Assembly: GCA_027627225.1 (NCBI GenBank)
Contig: CM051025.1
Span: 54,318,681-54,382,680 of the forward strand
Source of the DNA: Congeria kusceri
Lineage: Eukaryota; Mollusca; Bivalvia; Myida; Dreissenidae
Direction: 5' to 3'
DNA: 64,000 nucleotides
Under the pieces are notes generated by a model. The model worked only from the letters and a program-made list of their open reading frames with translations. It did not search any database and was not told where the DNA came from. This document shows positions 40,921 through 52,214 of this stretch, piece after piece. Position 1 is the stretch's first letter. Every line of letters starts with the position of its first letter. The position numbers and the translations under genes are program-made.

Positions 40921-41286
40921 ATGTATCCTATGCTAAAAAATCATGTAAACAGCGTGAAAATATGTCAAAAAAATAAATAATTTGGTTTCTCAGTTTTAAC
41001 ACTTGTTTTTTTGTTCACTACAAACGTCATCATTTGGTATCACGTCACATTGAAATACATAACGTTCTAAAAATAACGATCGAATAAACGTGTGCTAAAA
41101 TAGCGATCGGATAAAGCTAAAGTTTATAAAATGTTGTTATCCGATCGATTCGGCCGTAGTAATAGGATAACAATCAAAATCTATGCAGTAACAGTGTTAC
41201 TGAAACTGTTTTAGGGCTATTTTTGATCACAGCGTATTGAATATATTATACATGTGTCAGTCGCCTCATCAATGTTTTGAGGTAGA

Positions 41287-44200
41287 ATGTCCAGTCCTTA
41301 CCAGACTGAAAGCCAGGCAAGTTTTAAGGATCCCAAAGTGCACGGTAGCCAGAGCCCTGATGTCCGCAGCAATCCACGCAGCATCACAACGCAAAAACCA
41401 CATGTTGACCGAACAACCAAACCTATGACAGGTGCCGAGTGGGCTGAAAGTAAACTGAGAGAGCAAGATACAAATATTAACTCGCCGAATACTGCTGCTA
41501 GCGGTCAAAATCTGCAGGGCCCTTACGCTCCACACTACTATGACCAGTACCACACCGGAAGCCATAATACTGCTTCCCAAGGTCCCCCATATGCTACCGG
41601 AATTGACAATACTGCTTCCCACGGGGCCCGAAACTCAGGTCATATTCAAAGCCAAGACCAACTGCAGAGATCAGTGGAAGGTTTGTGTACTTTTTGTTTT
41701 GTCTAATACTGTATAATATTAATCTTTAAAGGTTTTATTAATGTGCTTGGGAAATTAAGAACTGGACATTAAATTCAGCAATTATGGACTTATGTATAAA
41801 ATGTTATAATTATGAAAGTTCTTTATCAAGAGCTCATAATGTTACAATATTTGACAAAGTTTGAGTTGAAGTAATGTAAATGATATACATAATGTTACAA
41901 TTTATAAATAATTGCACGAACAATACTATTAACGTGATCGTTGATTGTGTTTTTATTCTGGCTATTCTACAGCAAGCAAACAAATGTTGTTCGGTGTCTA
42001 TGGCAACACGGTGTCCATCATGGAGGAGTTCGAAGGACGGGAAGACGTAGCACAGAGGACCAAGTTACCCAAGTCAAACATACCCATAGTGGACCAGTCC
42101 TGGAAGTCGAACGAAGATGTGCGTTGGAATATGTTGGTTTTGCATACAGTTGTTGCTTTGTGTTTACATGTTAGAGTGCAAACGCTATAATAATGACTTT
42201 TCTATGTTTAAATGAAAAATATATAAGTAGTCACTACATGAAGTGTGCGTTTTGTTTTAATTAATCTCACAATCTCACGGTATGCTTATGAATGCTTACA
42301 GGTCAAAGCCGTATTGGAGACTCAGATGATTTTGTTCCAAAATCAAGCTAGTGCTTGTCCACCGGAAGTGAGGCAGTCTGTTCAGGACGACCTGAAAAAG
42401 AAAACACTCTTGTCGGCAGCCGTTCGCTCGGAGCATGGGCGGGAAATAACCGCCACCGATTATTATATCGCACAATTGTATGAAATACTGTCGCAAGGAA
42501 AAACGCACCACGATTTCTACGACCGACCAAGGTAAAAGCCCACGAACATGACAATTTATAGCTATTGGTCGGCGATGGCTATTGCCATAAGTCCATGTTA
42601 TGGTAATTGCGTTTTGAATGCGGTCATAAGCATTAACGTGATTGTACATATTCCCTAATATCTACACACACCCAATAGTTCATGCAGATTATTTATTTAT
42701 TATTAAATTTTCATGTATTTCTGATATCTTTTTTTCTCTCTCTTTTGCAGTCCGGAGATAGATGCCCGGACAATTCAGGAAAACCTGCCTCACATTATGT
42801 CAGGGAAGCACGATCAGGCAATGATGGACAAGGATTTCAAACAAGACCGTGACAAACGGGCCGTCATGCCAGACACCAGGATGCCTCAAAAAGATGATCG
42901 GCCCTATCTAACGGGTAAAGTAGATATTCAGAATTGCCATATTGAAATAAGTAGATGATCTCATTCACTGTACATCGAACAATATAATTGTATCTGGAAC
43001 TCAAAGAAATCATTCGGACATCGCGGACTTTTCTTGCCATATCTCCCATTTTTGTTGGCGGAAGACAAAATGTGCAATTTTGTCCAGATTGAGTGACAAA
43101 TGCAATCCCTGTCCTGCATAAAGTGCTTGTTTTGCTGTTGTTTTTGACTCGAACTTGCCCATTTGTTGCTTCTGCTAACATCTTATAGTCACATTAAAAC
43201 TTTGGAAGTTTGACAAGATTTGAGAAAAAATTAAGTGTCTACTTATGAAAAGGGCGATTTTGCATATTTTTCACAAGCAAGGGTCCATAATTACAATGTA
43301 TTTGGCCTCATTTGGTCGAGTTCTGGCTTTTGTTTAGATATTATATTCAGGCACAATATGTAAAAAACTGGTCAACATTGGATGAAACAAAAGACTCTTT
43401 GTTGAAAAAAGTCAATTTGTGTATGTTTTCCTCAAAGAAGTGACCATAACGTGTTTAAAGCACGATCTGGTCCATTTTTAGAAGTCAACAGTTAAAAGCG
43501 TTTTTTGGCAATGTTTCCAAAGGGGCAATAATCTTTCCAAAGGGCAATTTACCCGAGTCCAAGTTGGCCCATTATCGATGCCAGCCGACTTTTTGCTCAG
43601 GTTAGCTATAACATAGCCTCCTTTGTTGCCCTTTAAAGCCTCGGTCACAACCAGGTTGTGGCGACCTTACGGCGAACTTACGACGACATTTTTGTCAATT
43701 ATGTGCGGTGTCCACACGGCGTCCGTGCTTTTTTCTCGACCGCAAGGTCGACGCAACATCAGCAACAGACATTAGGGCAAACCCTGAAGTTAGTGCGGCT
43801 TCTCGTCATTTACTCATTGTGTGGGCACCGTTAGGGTACCGAGCGGTCAACTTACGGGTATCCTACGTTTGAGCTACGAGTTTTGCACGATGCACTTGTT
43901 GACGCCGTACGGCTTCCTTGCGTAGCACTAACGCTTCCCTTGCAATGAATGTACTGGTGTCGCAAATATGAAACTTACACCTCATGGTCGCCGAAAGGCA
44001 AGTGGGTTTATCGCACGGTGACCGCAAGGCGCCACGTTCTTCCCGTAAATAGCACACAAAAAATACGTAAACGTAGGATCTTTACGAAAAAAAAGTACAT
44101 ACATGTATTTGTGTTGCTGCCAAGGTACCTTTGCTGTCTAGCGGCGACCGTGCGAACAACTTGTTGTACTGGTTCGATTTCATTGGTTTAAGCAGGAATG

Positions 44201-44407
44201 TCATAAAGAATATTTATCATAAAAAGAACAAAATGTTCCTTTTTGTCTGAAAAATTACATAGAGATCACATAAGCATTATGTTTATAGTTGTCTTTTTGT
44301 GGTTTATAGGTGCAAAAAGAATATATAAAGTGAAACCGGTTTTGGAAAAAATACTTGAGGCGGATTGCAAGCGCTTCGAAAGCGAGGGTTATTCGAGTAT
44401 TAAATAA
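41287..44407 (+). CDS. Complete five-exon gene, protein of unknown function (343 residues)
   Basis: Exons 41287-41680, 41973-42118, 42302-42531, 42751-42914 and 44310-44407 have GT-AG borders; phases agree at each junction and the 1032 bp close exactly on a TAA. A TTTTAG acceptor at about 41214 implies an upstream 5' UTR exon. The protein has no signal peptide or membrane segment that I can see. Residues 1-130 are rich in Gln, Asn, Ser, Pro, Gly and His and look disordered (NTASQG and NTASHG repeats). From about 130 on it appears folded and helical: QMLFGVYGNTVSIMEEF, then KAVLETQMILFQNQ, then YYIAQLYEILSQGK, then charged RTIQENLPHIMSGKHDQ and KRIYKVKPVLEKILEADC at the C-terminus. I recognise no family. 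Relatives in this window keep the exon structure, which supports the model. A possible AATAAA signal is at 44932. Confidence 0.8.
42920..44305. other. Intron 4 of the 343-residue gene, with a repeat-like GC-richer part
   Basis: The 1.4-kb intron holds a GC-richer segment (about 43625-44165) with many 'gcgacc', 'accgcaagg' and 'acttacg' motifs on both strands, probably a degenerate mobile element. Short frames there are not genes. Confidence 0.5.
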
Positions 44408-44409
44408 TT

Positions 44410-46035
44410 CAAAACGAGTCTACATCAACTAAATGTGAGGATTTCGAAGCGTTGAGTTTGACAACATTGGAAGTGGTTAACGCTTTCATTGACATTCATG
44501 TGTAATTTTCATTTGCTCTTTTTTTACTTTTCCCATAATTATTGTGTGTTTTTAATCATTGCATGTTTTTGACGCGTGTTTTAAGTTGTAGAGTGTTGTT
44601 TGTTCAAAGTTGTAGTGCGTATCAAGAGTTAGTTTACAAATATTAAAAAGAGCAAATTTAATGCTGAGACTAGTACGTGATTTGTGTAGATCATTTAGAT
44701 CATTTTGCCACTGTTTTATTCCATTATGCACGTTATCTAAAATATCCTCAAATGTTAGTGTTGTGTAGATTTTCATCAAATCTGAATGATGACTAATTTG
44801 GGCTACTATTCAACTGTTTGATGAAACCAACTTTATTTTGAATACAAATATCCAGAGTTTATTTGTATTATGTTATCTCATTGCAAAGCGAAAAGCTGTT
44901 TCAATGCATTGAAAAATCTATAAAATTATATAATAAATATGACTTAGGCGCCTAAAAATAAGGCGCTTAGGCCGATTACTCAATGCCACAAATTTAGTGA
45001 ATTAAATTTTTATAATGTGTTTTTGTTTGTATGTAATTAAACTGTTGTGAAGTATGGTTAATTCTTCTGGTGTATTTATGTAAACAGTTTTGCATTATGT
45101 GTAATGTGTTTTTCGTGTGCGTGTATCTAACCTGTGTATACATGTATTTATGATCCTTTCAATTTATGTTTATGTAGTCTATATAACCATATGTAGAACC
45201 AGAAATTAATTCCCATCAACATGTTGTTTAAATGTTCTTCTTTTAGTTCTTCAATTTTTCGTTAGAGACTTTTTCTTTATGGACATCTCAAATATAATTA
45301 TTTAATATTTGTTTAAATAATATTTAACATCATAGTTCATAGTCATTTGGTCTTTCAGTTCAGTTCAGTTTACTTATTGAAAGACAGTTTAAGTTGGCGA
45401 ATATGGGCCCCGGACTTAAGTTAGATCAGCGTCAGTGACTCAAATTTATTAACTTAGGTATGTCTTTTTCAGCATTTCATGAAAAGCAGGAACTTGTAAG
45501 CAAATAGGAAAATTGTATCATTAGCCAACACATGTTTATAATATTTGAAATGTCGTTTAGGAAAAACGATCATTTAAAGATATCGTATTAGACGCGTTTA
45601 TATTTCTGTAGATATGTTAATAGTATTATGTATTCCATTAACATTATATTCAGAAAGTTTAAATCAAATACCAGTACGCTAAACGGATTCTTTTTCAAAA
45701 TCAGTGAAGACACATACAATTTTCAAACTAAATTTGGTCGCAGGGTTTACTTTTTCATGTCACCATTTTGTGCTTTCAATAGTTATTTGTTTTCAAAATT
45801 CGTAATCTATCGTTTATTAATACCCTTATATTATTAAACAGTGCATAAATGTTGGTTTGCATTTTCCTGACAATCATGTATCACATTTTCCACTGCAATT
45901 TGGAACTATGGTCAAGAAAAATACCTCTATCTCAAATTCTGTTTAACCAAATAGATATCAATTAAAATCGAGAAACAAGAGTGATTGCGTTATTTGGTCT
46001 TTACCGCACGATGTTCCATTATATAAGTAGGGTTG
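44410..46035. other. Non-coding stretch downstream of the 343-residue gene
   Basis: Includes the presumed 3' UTR. A short 'cagttcagttcagtt' repeat lies near 45358. No gene recognised. Confidence 0.4.
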
Positions 46036-46042
46036 ATCCGGG

Positions 46043-46535
46043 TAAGTACGGACAGTTTTTACAAGGACTCCCCTTGTCAATATGTTGCGCCTAGCTCTGC
46101 AGGATATCCCCGTATTATAATGACGAAATCGGGAAATCCATGTCTTTCTCGGATTTTATCGTTGACTCCATATAGCTATATGTAGTATGAAGTACTTCAA
46201 CTATGTCAGAAACGCGACCACCCAAAACCGGGTAAGTTCGGACAGAGCAAAAATACTACGGACAGTACTGGTTTTTCTATTGCAAATTACATCGGGAAAC
46301 TACGGACAGTATTTTATATTTAAAATTCAGGAAAACTCGGATAATCAATAGGGTGTTCTCATGACACACCATTTACAGTAACCAATGTATTACGTCACAT
46401 GCTATTTTTAGACAAGTATCCCCACAAAAGATACGTTTCTTTAATAAGGTAAAACCATAACAAGTAACATGAAAACATGTAGAAAAGTCGATCTACTAAC
46501 GCATTTGTCCGAAGTTACCCGACTGTCCGTACTTA
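46043..46535. mobile_element. TIR-like element with repeated 'aagtacggacag'
   Basis: taagtacggacag at 46043 is inverted as ctgtccgtactta at 46523. Further copies of 'cgggtaagttcggacag' (about 46229) and 'gggaaactacggacag' (about 46302) lie inside in direct orientation, with acccgactgtccg at the right end. No coding frame. It abuts the left edge of the partial gene duplicate, so it may mark that breakpoint. Confidence 0.5.
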
Positions 46536-46552
46536 GTAGTATCAATTGTAGT

Positions 46553-49500
46553 ATCAATAGTAGAAGTAGGAGTTGTATTACCACATATAGTTGTAGTAGT
46601 AGCAGTAGAATAAGTTACAGAAGTAACAGTAGCAGCATCAACAAGAACAAGAACTCTAATAGCATTAGTAGTAGCATTTGTAACAACAGTAATATTAATA
46701 TTACAGCTCATTATTATAAGTATAGTGTATTATGTTATTTAAGTATGTAAATGGTCAGTCCAGCAATATATTCTGTAAACGTTGAAGATAATTAACTTTT
46801 AACGATAAAACGATAACGTTGTCCATACACTCGTGTACAAACCCTCGCGAATCTTTAAATGCTGCGAACACCTACCGACAAAGGATTGAAAGGTCCTTAA
46901 TAGCATGTTCATGCAGAATTTCAATGACCAGTTCAACCAAGTACATGGAATAAGTCGAACGTTAAACAGTTCATGATAAAAGTGTTTTCCTCCATAACAC
47001 TTCAGACGTGAGATTAAAGGTTTTATTTCAAAATTGTAAATATAATATGCAGGAATTATAAATATTTAATAAACAACAACAATATTTTATTCCGATAAAT
47101 AAGTATTTTTATGATTTTCAAAATAAGTACGACGTACATTCAACAAAAGTTGTAACGCACCAAACTGAAATTGGTGTATTTTCTTTAATTATAAGAATTT
47201 CAGCTGCGCCATAGTAAATACGAATTTCTTTCGTATATTTTACAATATTTTGGTATGAAAAAATGCATGTGTAACTCAAATAATCATAGCTGACATTTGA
47301 AACTGAAATTCTTATAAATACAGAAAATAAAACGAATTCCATAATTTTCCATTTGGTGCGATATAACCTTCGTTGAAAGTACGTCGTACTAATTTTGAAA
47401 GTCATAAAATTGCTTATTTATCCGAATGAAATATTGTTGAGTGTATAACAGTTTTGCAGAAAAAAGGTCACAACAATTAAGCGATATTAAATTTCCAAAG
47501 ATAATGCACACAGACGAACCTGTCTCTGCAAGCACTGTTCCACCTGTGAACAATTATTGTCGTTGCTCTTGTGATATGGGCATTGGTGGCAGAGGAGACC
47601 GATAGGAGCAGAAGTAGTTGGAACTGAAATAGTTTTGGCCCGAATAAAATATTTATATTTTTTATTTATACCACAATGGCCATCATTTCTTTCTACAAAA
47701 GTGTTGATAGCTGGCGCATGACTATTGTGATGCATATTACTGTTTTGATTTATTATAAAACGACTTTGAATGTTAAATTTAGCTGCTGTTGAGATTTAGT
47801 TCAACATGCGACGAAAATAAACACGGTGCTAATGAAAAGTACATCTAACATTCCTTTCCCGACTGGTGCAGAGGGACAGCGCTTTCAAGCTCGGTTCAGC
47901 AGCCTTTTCTATCGCTATGGATCTGTATCTAACCATTATATTTATACAAAGATGTTATTTAGACAAATAGAGGAATCGTACATGAATCTGACATGATGTC
48001 TACTTTTTACCAATGCTTACCGGATGTGGTCATTTGCGCATGTGGAGCGGGCTGTGTTGGTGGCACCGTAGGTGGCGCTGTTTTCTGAACATTGTTCATT
48101 ATCAGGTTCAATAATTGCAACGCTTAACATTCAAAATATCAAATGTGTAATGTAAAACATTAACATCTGTTCACACCTCAAAACATGTATAACTTGTGGG
48201 AAACAGTTGAATATAAAGATAAATCATGCATATATAGAAAGTTGGGTAAAACGGTTAGATGTGTGTTTTTATTTTCCCACCATAATTATTATTTGTAAGG
48301 CATAATGGGTTAATGCCGTGGACGGAGAAATCTATTCTTTGTCGAGGCAGTTAAACAATCAACATCACTGACGTTAACATGTTAGTCTATGTATTCTGTG
48401 ACAAGTAAATTACCGATAGAATATTATAATGGTTATGTCTTCACCAAATCGCTTTTGAGAAAAAACTAACTCTTCATGTGCGACTTTTAACTTTGTGTTA
48501 AATGAACCATTGGCAAATGAAAACGTTACATATGAATATATATGTAAACGACTTATTAAGCAATTGAATTAAAAAAAAATAGTTTTATAAAGTTTAAAGT
48601 CATAGGACAGGTTTACTAGTCACATTGATTTGTTTGAAAACTACTCGAACAAAGGTTTGACCAATGACGATTGATTTGGTTTAACAATGTTGAACTCTTC
48701 TTCTGGTAACGTCGATATAGCAGTATACACATAGTGTTTAAGAATATATAATGTTTAACACTATCTTTCTTAGTATATAAGCTTTGTTAATGGTGATAAA
48801 CAAAAATTGTTTAAAAGTTTCTACCTAAGTTCAACAGTGCCAACCTAACTTTAACATTGCCTACCTACATGTATGTTTAATAATTCAGACGTGAGTTCAA
48901 CAGCATATACCTATGTTTAACAATATATACCTAAGTTTACCACTATCTACATACTTGTAACAGTTTCCATTGAAGATTAACAGTTTCGTAATATAAGCAG
49001 TATCTACCTATGTGTAACAATATTCACCTATGTGTGACAGTATCTACGTAAGTTCCACAGTATCTCTCCATGTTTAACGATATTTACCTACGTGTAAGAT
49101 TATCAGTTTCTGCGTAAGTTTAACAGTTTGTACCTAAGTTTCCTAACATGTTATTCGCCGCCAGGATGTTCACGGGCGCATCGGACGTGTGTACATTGGA
49201 AAGCTGCATGTCGGAATGGGTGTTTGGTGTGTTATCCCCACAGCTGCCCATGCGAAGGGGACTGGGGGTGGCGGGACCGGTCTGGTTTGTTCGTGAGCCG
49301 GCCAACTGCTCGTTGATGTACAGACTCACCCCGTGACTGGGACTGAACACATTTAGCAAAAGATGAAACATAAACTTAGAAGTGGGTATAATTTAAGCCG
49401 ATTTGACTTTTTTTCTCCAAAATACATGCCACAAAATAGAAACGGCAAGTGCTTGTTTATTTCAATTCTCTATATCAGCTGCACAATAAAATATGACAAC

Positions 49501-49632
49501 CGTCTAACGGACGAGGAACTGTAAACAAAAGCAGCTCTATCACTTCTTTAATAGCGAAGTTGTGTAAAGTTTCTATAAATAGAATATGGAGGATGAACAC
49601 ATTATCAAAGCTATATACAGTATATGTATATA
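46553..49632. repeat. Partial segmental duplicate of the mosaic-gene locus
   Basis: Matches 53896-58605 collinearly, beginning in the 'gtagtatcaatagtagaagt' trinucleotide tract and ending where foldback MITE 1 starts. The main copy has an extra 1.8-kb insertion (about 55510-57330) missing here. The duplicate covers three of the ten exons. Confidence 0.85.
47520..49342 (-). pseudogene. Truncated copy of the mosaic gene: LamG-like, linker and Ly6 N-half exons
   Basis: Exons 49342-49134 (LamG-like), 48077-48021 (Thr/Pro linker) and 47623-47520 (first half of Ly6/uPAR domain) keep splice sites and open frames. The LamG-like exon is 15 bp shorter than in the main gene and has lost a Cys pair member (LRMGSCG and THSDMQLS in place of LCMGSCG and TPCNMQLS). 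The signal peptide, galactose-binding-like, EGF and His-rich exons upstream and the Ly6 C-half and ShKT exons downstream are all absent, so a working secreted protein is unlikely. Confidence 0.75.
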
Positions 49633-49637
49633 TATTT

Positions 49638-49795
49638 AAGAAATAATTGACGGGTAACTGTTGGTTATTGCGGTAATAACCAATTGTTTGGAGTTCCGAT
49701 GCGTAGGAATTAAACCACGAGGGCGATAACATGCATGGAACGACAAACCGTTGGTTATTACCGCAATAACCAACTGTTACCCGTTAATTATTTTG
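49638..49795. mobile_element. Foldback MITE, copy 1 (158 bp)
   Basis: The left half aagaaataattgacgggtaa, then ctgttggttattgcggtaat, is followed by its inverse in the right half; the centre holds 'ttaaaccacgagggcg'. It sits exactly at the right edge of the partial duplicate of the mosaic gene. Copy 2 at 50309 is nearly identical in its arms. Confidence 0.88.
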
Positions 49796-49869
49796 ATTCT
49801 AACACGATCTTATATAAAATTAGTAATTTTTGTAAGTTATGAATGAGAACTATATTTATCTATACTCCG

Positions 49870-50680
49870 CCCATTTTCCGAGAAGTGCATTCACGCGTGC
49901 GTTTCAGTGACGTCAATAAATCATAACAATTCAAAATGACGTCAGCTTTATTGATAAACATTGAGCGAATGACGTCATACTTATCGATATAATACAGTGA
50001 AAATATGATGCTAAAAAGCGCAAATTAAAAGCACATTAACAAAACGTAAACGTTTTTGTGAACTTAAGTATAAAATATGTAGTACAAGTGTGGTTTTATT
50101 GTGCTACATACTGCAGAAATGATTTGTTTGTCACAATCTGCTATCGCGCGTTTAAGCACGTGCATTTTACGGAACAATTTCTTCGAATTTCCGGAACTAT
50201 TTTCAAAACATAAATTTCCGCCCATTATTTGTTGCAGAATAGCCCACAGTTAGTTTCCTTCTTTATCTATGCACCACTAGCCGTGTGCCGTGGTAGAATG
50301 TTAAATCAAGAAATAATTGACGGGTAACTGTTGGTTATTGCGGTAATAACCAACTGTTTGGAGTTCCGATGCGTAGGAATTAAACCACGAGGGCGGTAGC
50401 CCGAGTGGTTTGATAACAAGCATCGGAACGACAAACCGTTGGTAATTACCGCAATAACCAACAGTTACCCGTCAATTATTTCTTAATTTAACATTACTAT
50501 TTTCAAAACATTAATAATTTGTTGCAGAATAACCCACAGTTATTTTCCATCTTTATCTATGGACCACTAGCTGAGTGCCGTGGTATAATTTCTTATAATA
50601 TGTGAGACATTTGACGTCATAATAGAAATGACGTTGTTAATTGACGTCGTTACTTTGACAATTTTGACGTCATTATTTAT
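49870..50680. promoter_or_regulatory. Cluster of TGACGTCA/CRE-like sites
   Basis: TGACGTCA or a one-base variant occurs near 49908, 49937, 49971, 50612, 50641 and 50664, the consensus bound by CREB/ATF factors in animals. The same stretch contains foldback MITE copy 2 and a direct repeat of about 85 bp ('ttgttgcagaatarcccaca' at about 50229 and 50520). It may be the promoter part of a retroelement ending at the hammerhead motif; no gene start is visible nearby. Confidence 0.35.
50309..50485. mobile_element. Foldback MITE, copy 2 (177 bp)
   Basis: Same arms as copy 1 at 49638, with a longer centre including 'gtagcccgagtggtttgata'. The arms pair almost perfectly over about 55 bp. Direct repeats of host sequence ('actattttcaaaaca') lie on both sides. 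Confidence 0.88.
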
Positions 50681-50685
50681 GTGTG

Positions 50686-50723
50686 ATATGCCCTGATGAG
50701 CTTGGCGAAACCGGTCGGCATAT
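50686..50723 (+). ncRNA. Hammerhead ribozyme motif (type I, minimal stem III)
   Basis: All conserved core elements are present in order: stem I 5' strand atatgcc (50686-50692), CTGATGA (50693-50699), a 2-bp stem II GC-ttg-GC (50700-50706), GAAA (50707-50710), then ACCGGT forming stem III with no loop, the cleavage triplet GTC (50714-50716), and stem I 3' strand ggcatat (50717-50723), which pairs perfectly with the first strand. Hammerheads self-cleave RNA. Versions with very short stem III occur in Penelope-like and other retroelements and probably act as dimers; the self-complementary ACCGGT fits that. Activity is not shown by sequence alone. Confidence 0.75.
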
Positions 50724-50829
50724 TTCAAATAATTGCAATTTTTTTAACCCATAAAATTTAAAGACGTTCGCAACAATATCTTTCCAACGACAGATTTTCT
50801 TAAAAATTTGCACACACATGCGTCAATGT

Positions 50830-51490
50830 ATCCTAAAGCTAAAACAGTCTTTAAAATAGGGGTCACCGGCCTTGTTCCGGATATATTAATTTTTGAATAC
50901 GGTACTTGTCAAAGCCCTTTTTCAGTTTGTGTGACTAGCAATGTGGAATTATATAAAGGGTTAATACTCAAACAATGATGGAGCTTTTAAAATGCATCAT
51001 TTTAAAAATGTTTCGTTTGGCAATATACAAGTGCAGTTTGATGATTAAACGCGCTTTATCTGCACTTACCTTTTCAGAAATGACTTTTAATGGACGCTTA
51101 TGGAGGTTAATTAAACAGTTAATATGACTGTGCAAACATCAATAAATATTCAAATGTACGAATATCTTTTGTTCCAAACGACAGATTTTGTTTTAAAAAA
51201 TCCGATATACATGCGTCATTGTATACTGAAACTAAAACGGTCTTAAAAATTATGGGTCACCGGCCTTGTTCCAGAAATATTTGATTTATGTGAATGGACA
51301 TTAGAGATGGTCAGATACAAGAATCTACCGAATATACCTGTTTAAACATCAGAATACACATAGGACAAAATGTATGAATATATAAACTTCCAATCTAAGA
51401 TTTCTTCAAACCTGGTTTAGACATGTGTCAATGTTTACCAAAACTAAAACAGTCATACAAAGTATGGACCACCGTGCTTTTTGGGGGAAA
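50830..51490. repeat. Three diverged repeats around 'gggtcaccggccttgttcc'
   Basis: At about 50826-50885, 51219-51272 and 51428-51480, the phrases 'ctaaaac.gtc', 'ggtcaccggccttgttcc' and a preceding 'catgcgtcaatgta' recur. They form loose tandem units of about 215-390 bp following the hammerhead motif. Non-coding. Confidence 0.6.
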
Positions 51491-51694
51491 AAGAGGACTC
51501 TGAACATGTTAGATAGTTAACCTTTTTATCATTCACGCTACGTCTTCAAAATGTAACTTCTCAAAGATGGGTTGAAAATATATGTTGATTTTATATTGGT
51601 TTCAGATGTTTTGACAATATGTACGGATATTGTGATTAATGGCACTTTTCATAAATACTAACCATTGTCTATTTAAAGACTTACAAAAATGTAT

Positions 51695-52208
51695 ATTCGA
51701 AGGATGGAAAGACGCTGGACATAGGACCCAATTACCCAAGTCAAGGATAACCAGGGCAGACCAGTCCTGGAAATCGAACAAAGATGTGAGTTGAATATGT
51801 GGGATGTTTTTAAAATCCAGATGTTGTATTACTTGTGTTAACGCTGTAGAGTGTAAACGCTTTAATAATGACTTTTATTAAATAAATGAAACACATAAAA
51901 GTAGTCACCACATGAAAGGTGCGTTTTCTTTTAAATAAATCTCACAATTCCACGGGTTGCTATTGAGGCTTACAGGTCAAAGCCGTGTTGGAGACTCAGC
52001 TGATTTTGTTCGAAAATTAAGCTAGTGCATGTCCACCAGAAGTGACGCAGTATGTTCAGGACGACCTGACATGTGAAACCCTCGAATGGGCGGCCAATCG
52101 CTCGGAGTACGGACGGGGACTTACCGCCGAGGATGATCGAGGAGGATGACAACTGTATGAAATACTTTCGCGAGGAAAAACGCACCACGCTTTCTACGAC
52201 CAACCAAG
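51695..52208 (+). pseudogene. Decayed copy of the 343-residue-protein gene (exons 2-3)
   Basis: An exon 2 remnant at about 51695-51787 ends in the same 'gaacaaagatgtgag' donor context. An exon 3 remnant at 51976-52208 keeps the TTACAG acceptor and CCAAG|GTAAAA donor. In frame it reads VKAVLETQLILFEN and then a stop, and a second stop follows before QLYEILSRGKTHHAF. Exons 1, 4 and 5 were not found. Clearly non-functional. Confidence 0.82.
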
Positions 52209-52214
52209 GTAAAA

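Noticed and set aside
42296..42649. Minus-strand 117-codon frame
   Set aside because: Antisense to exon 3 of the 343-residue gene, which has splice sites and relatives.
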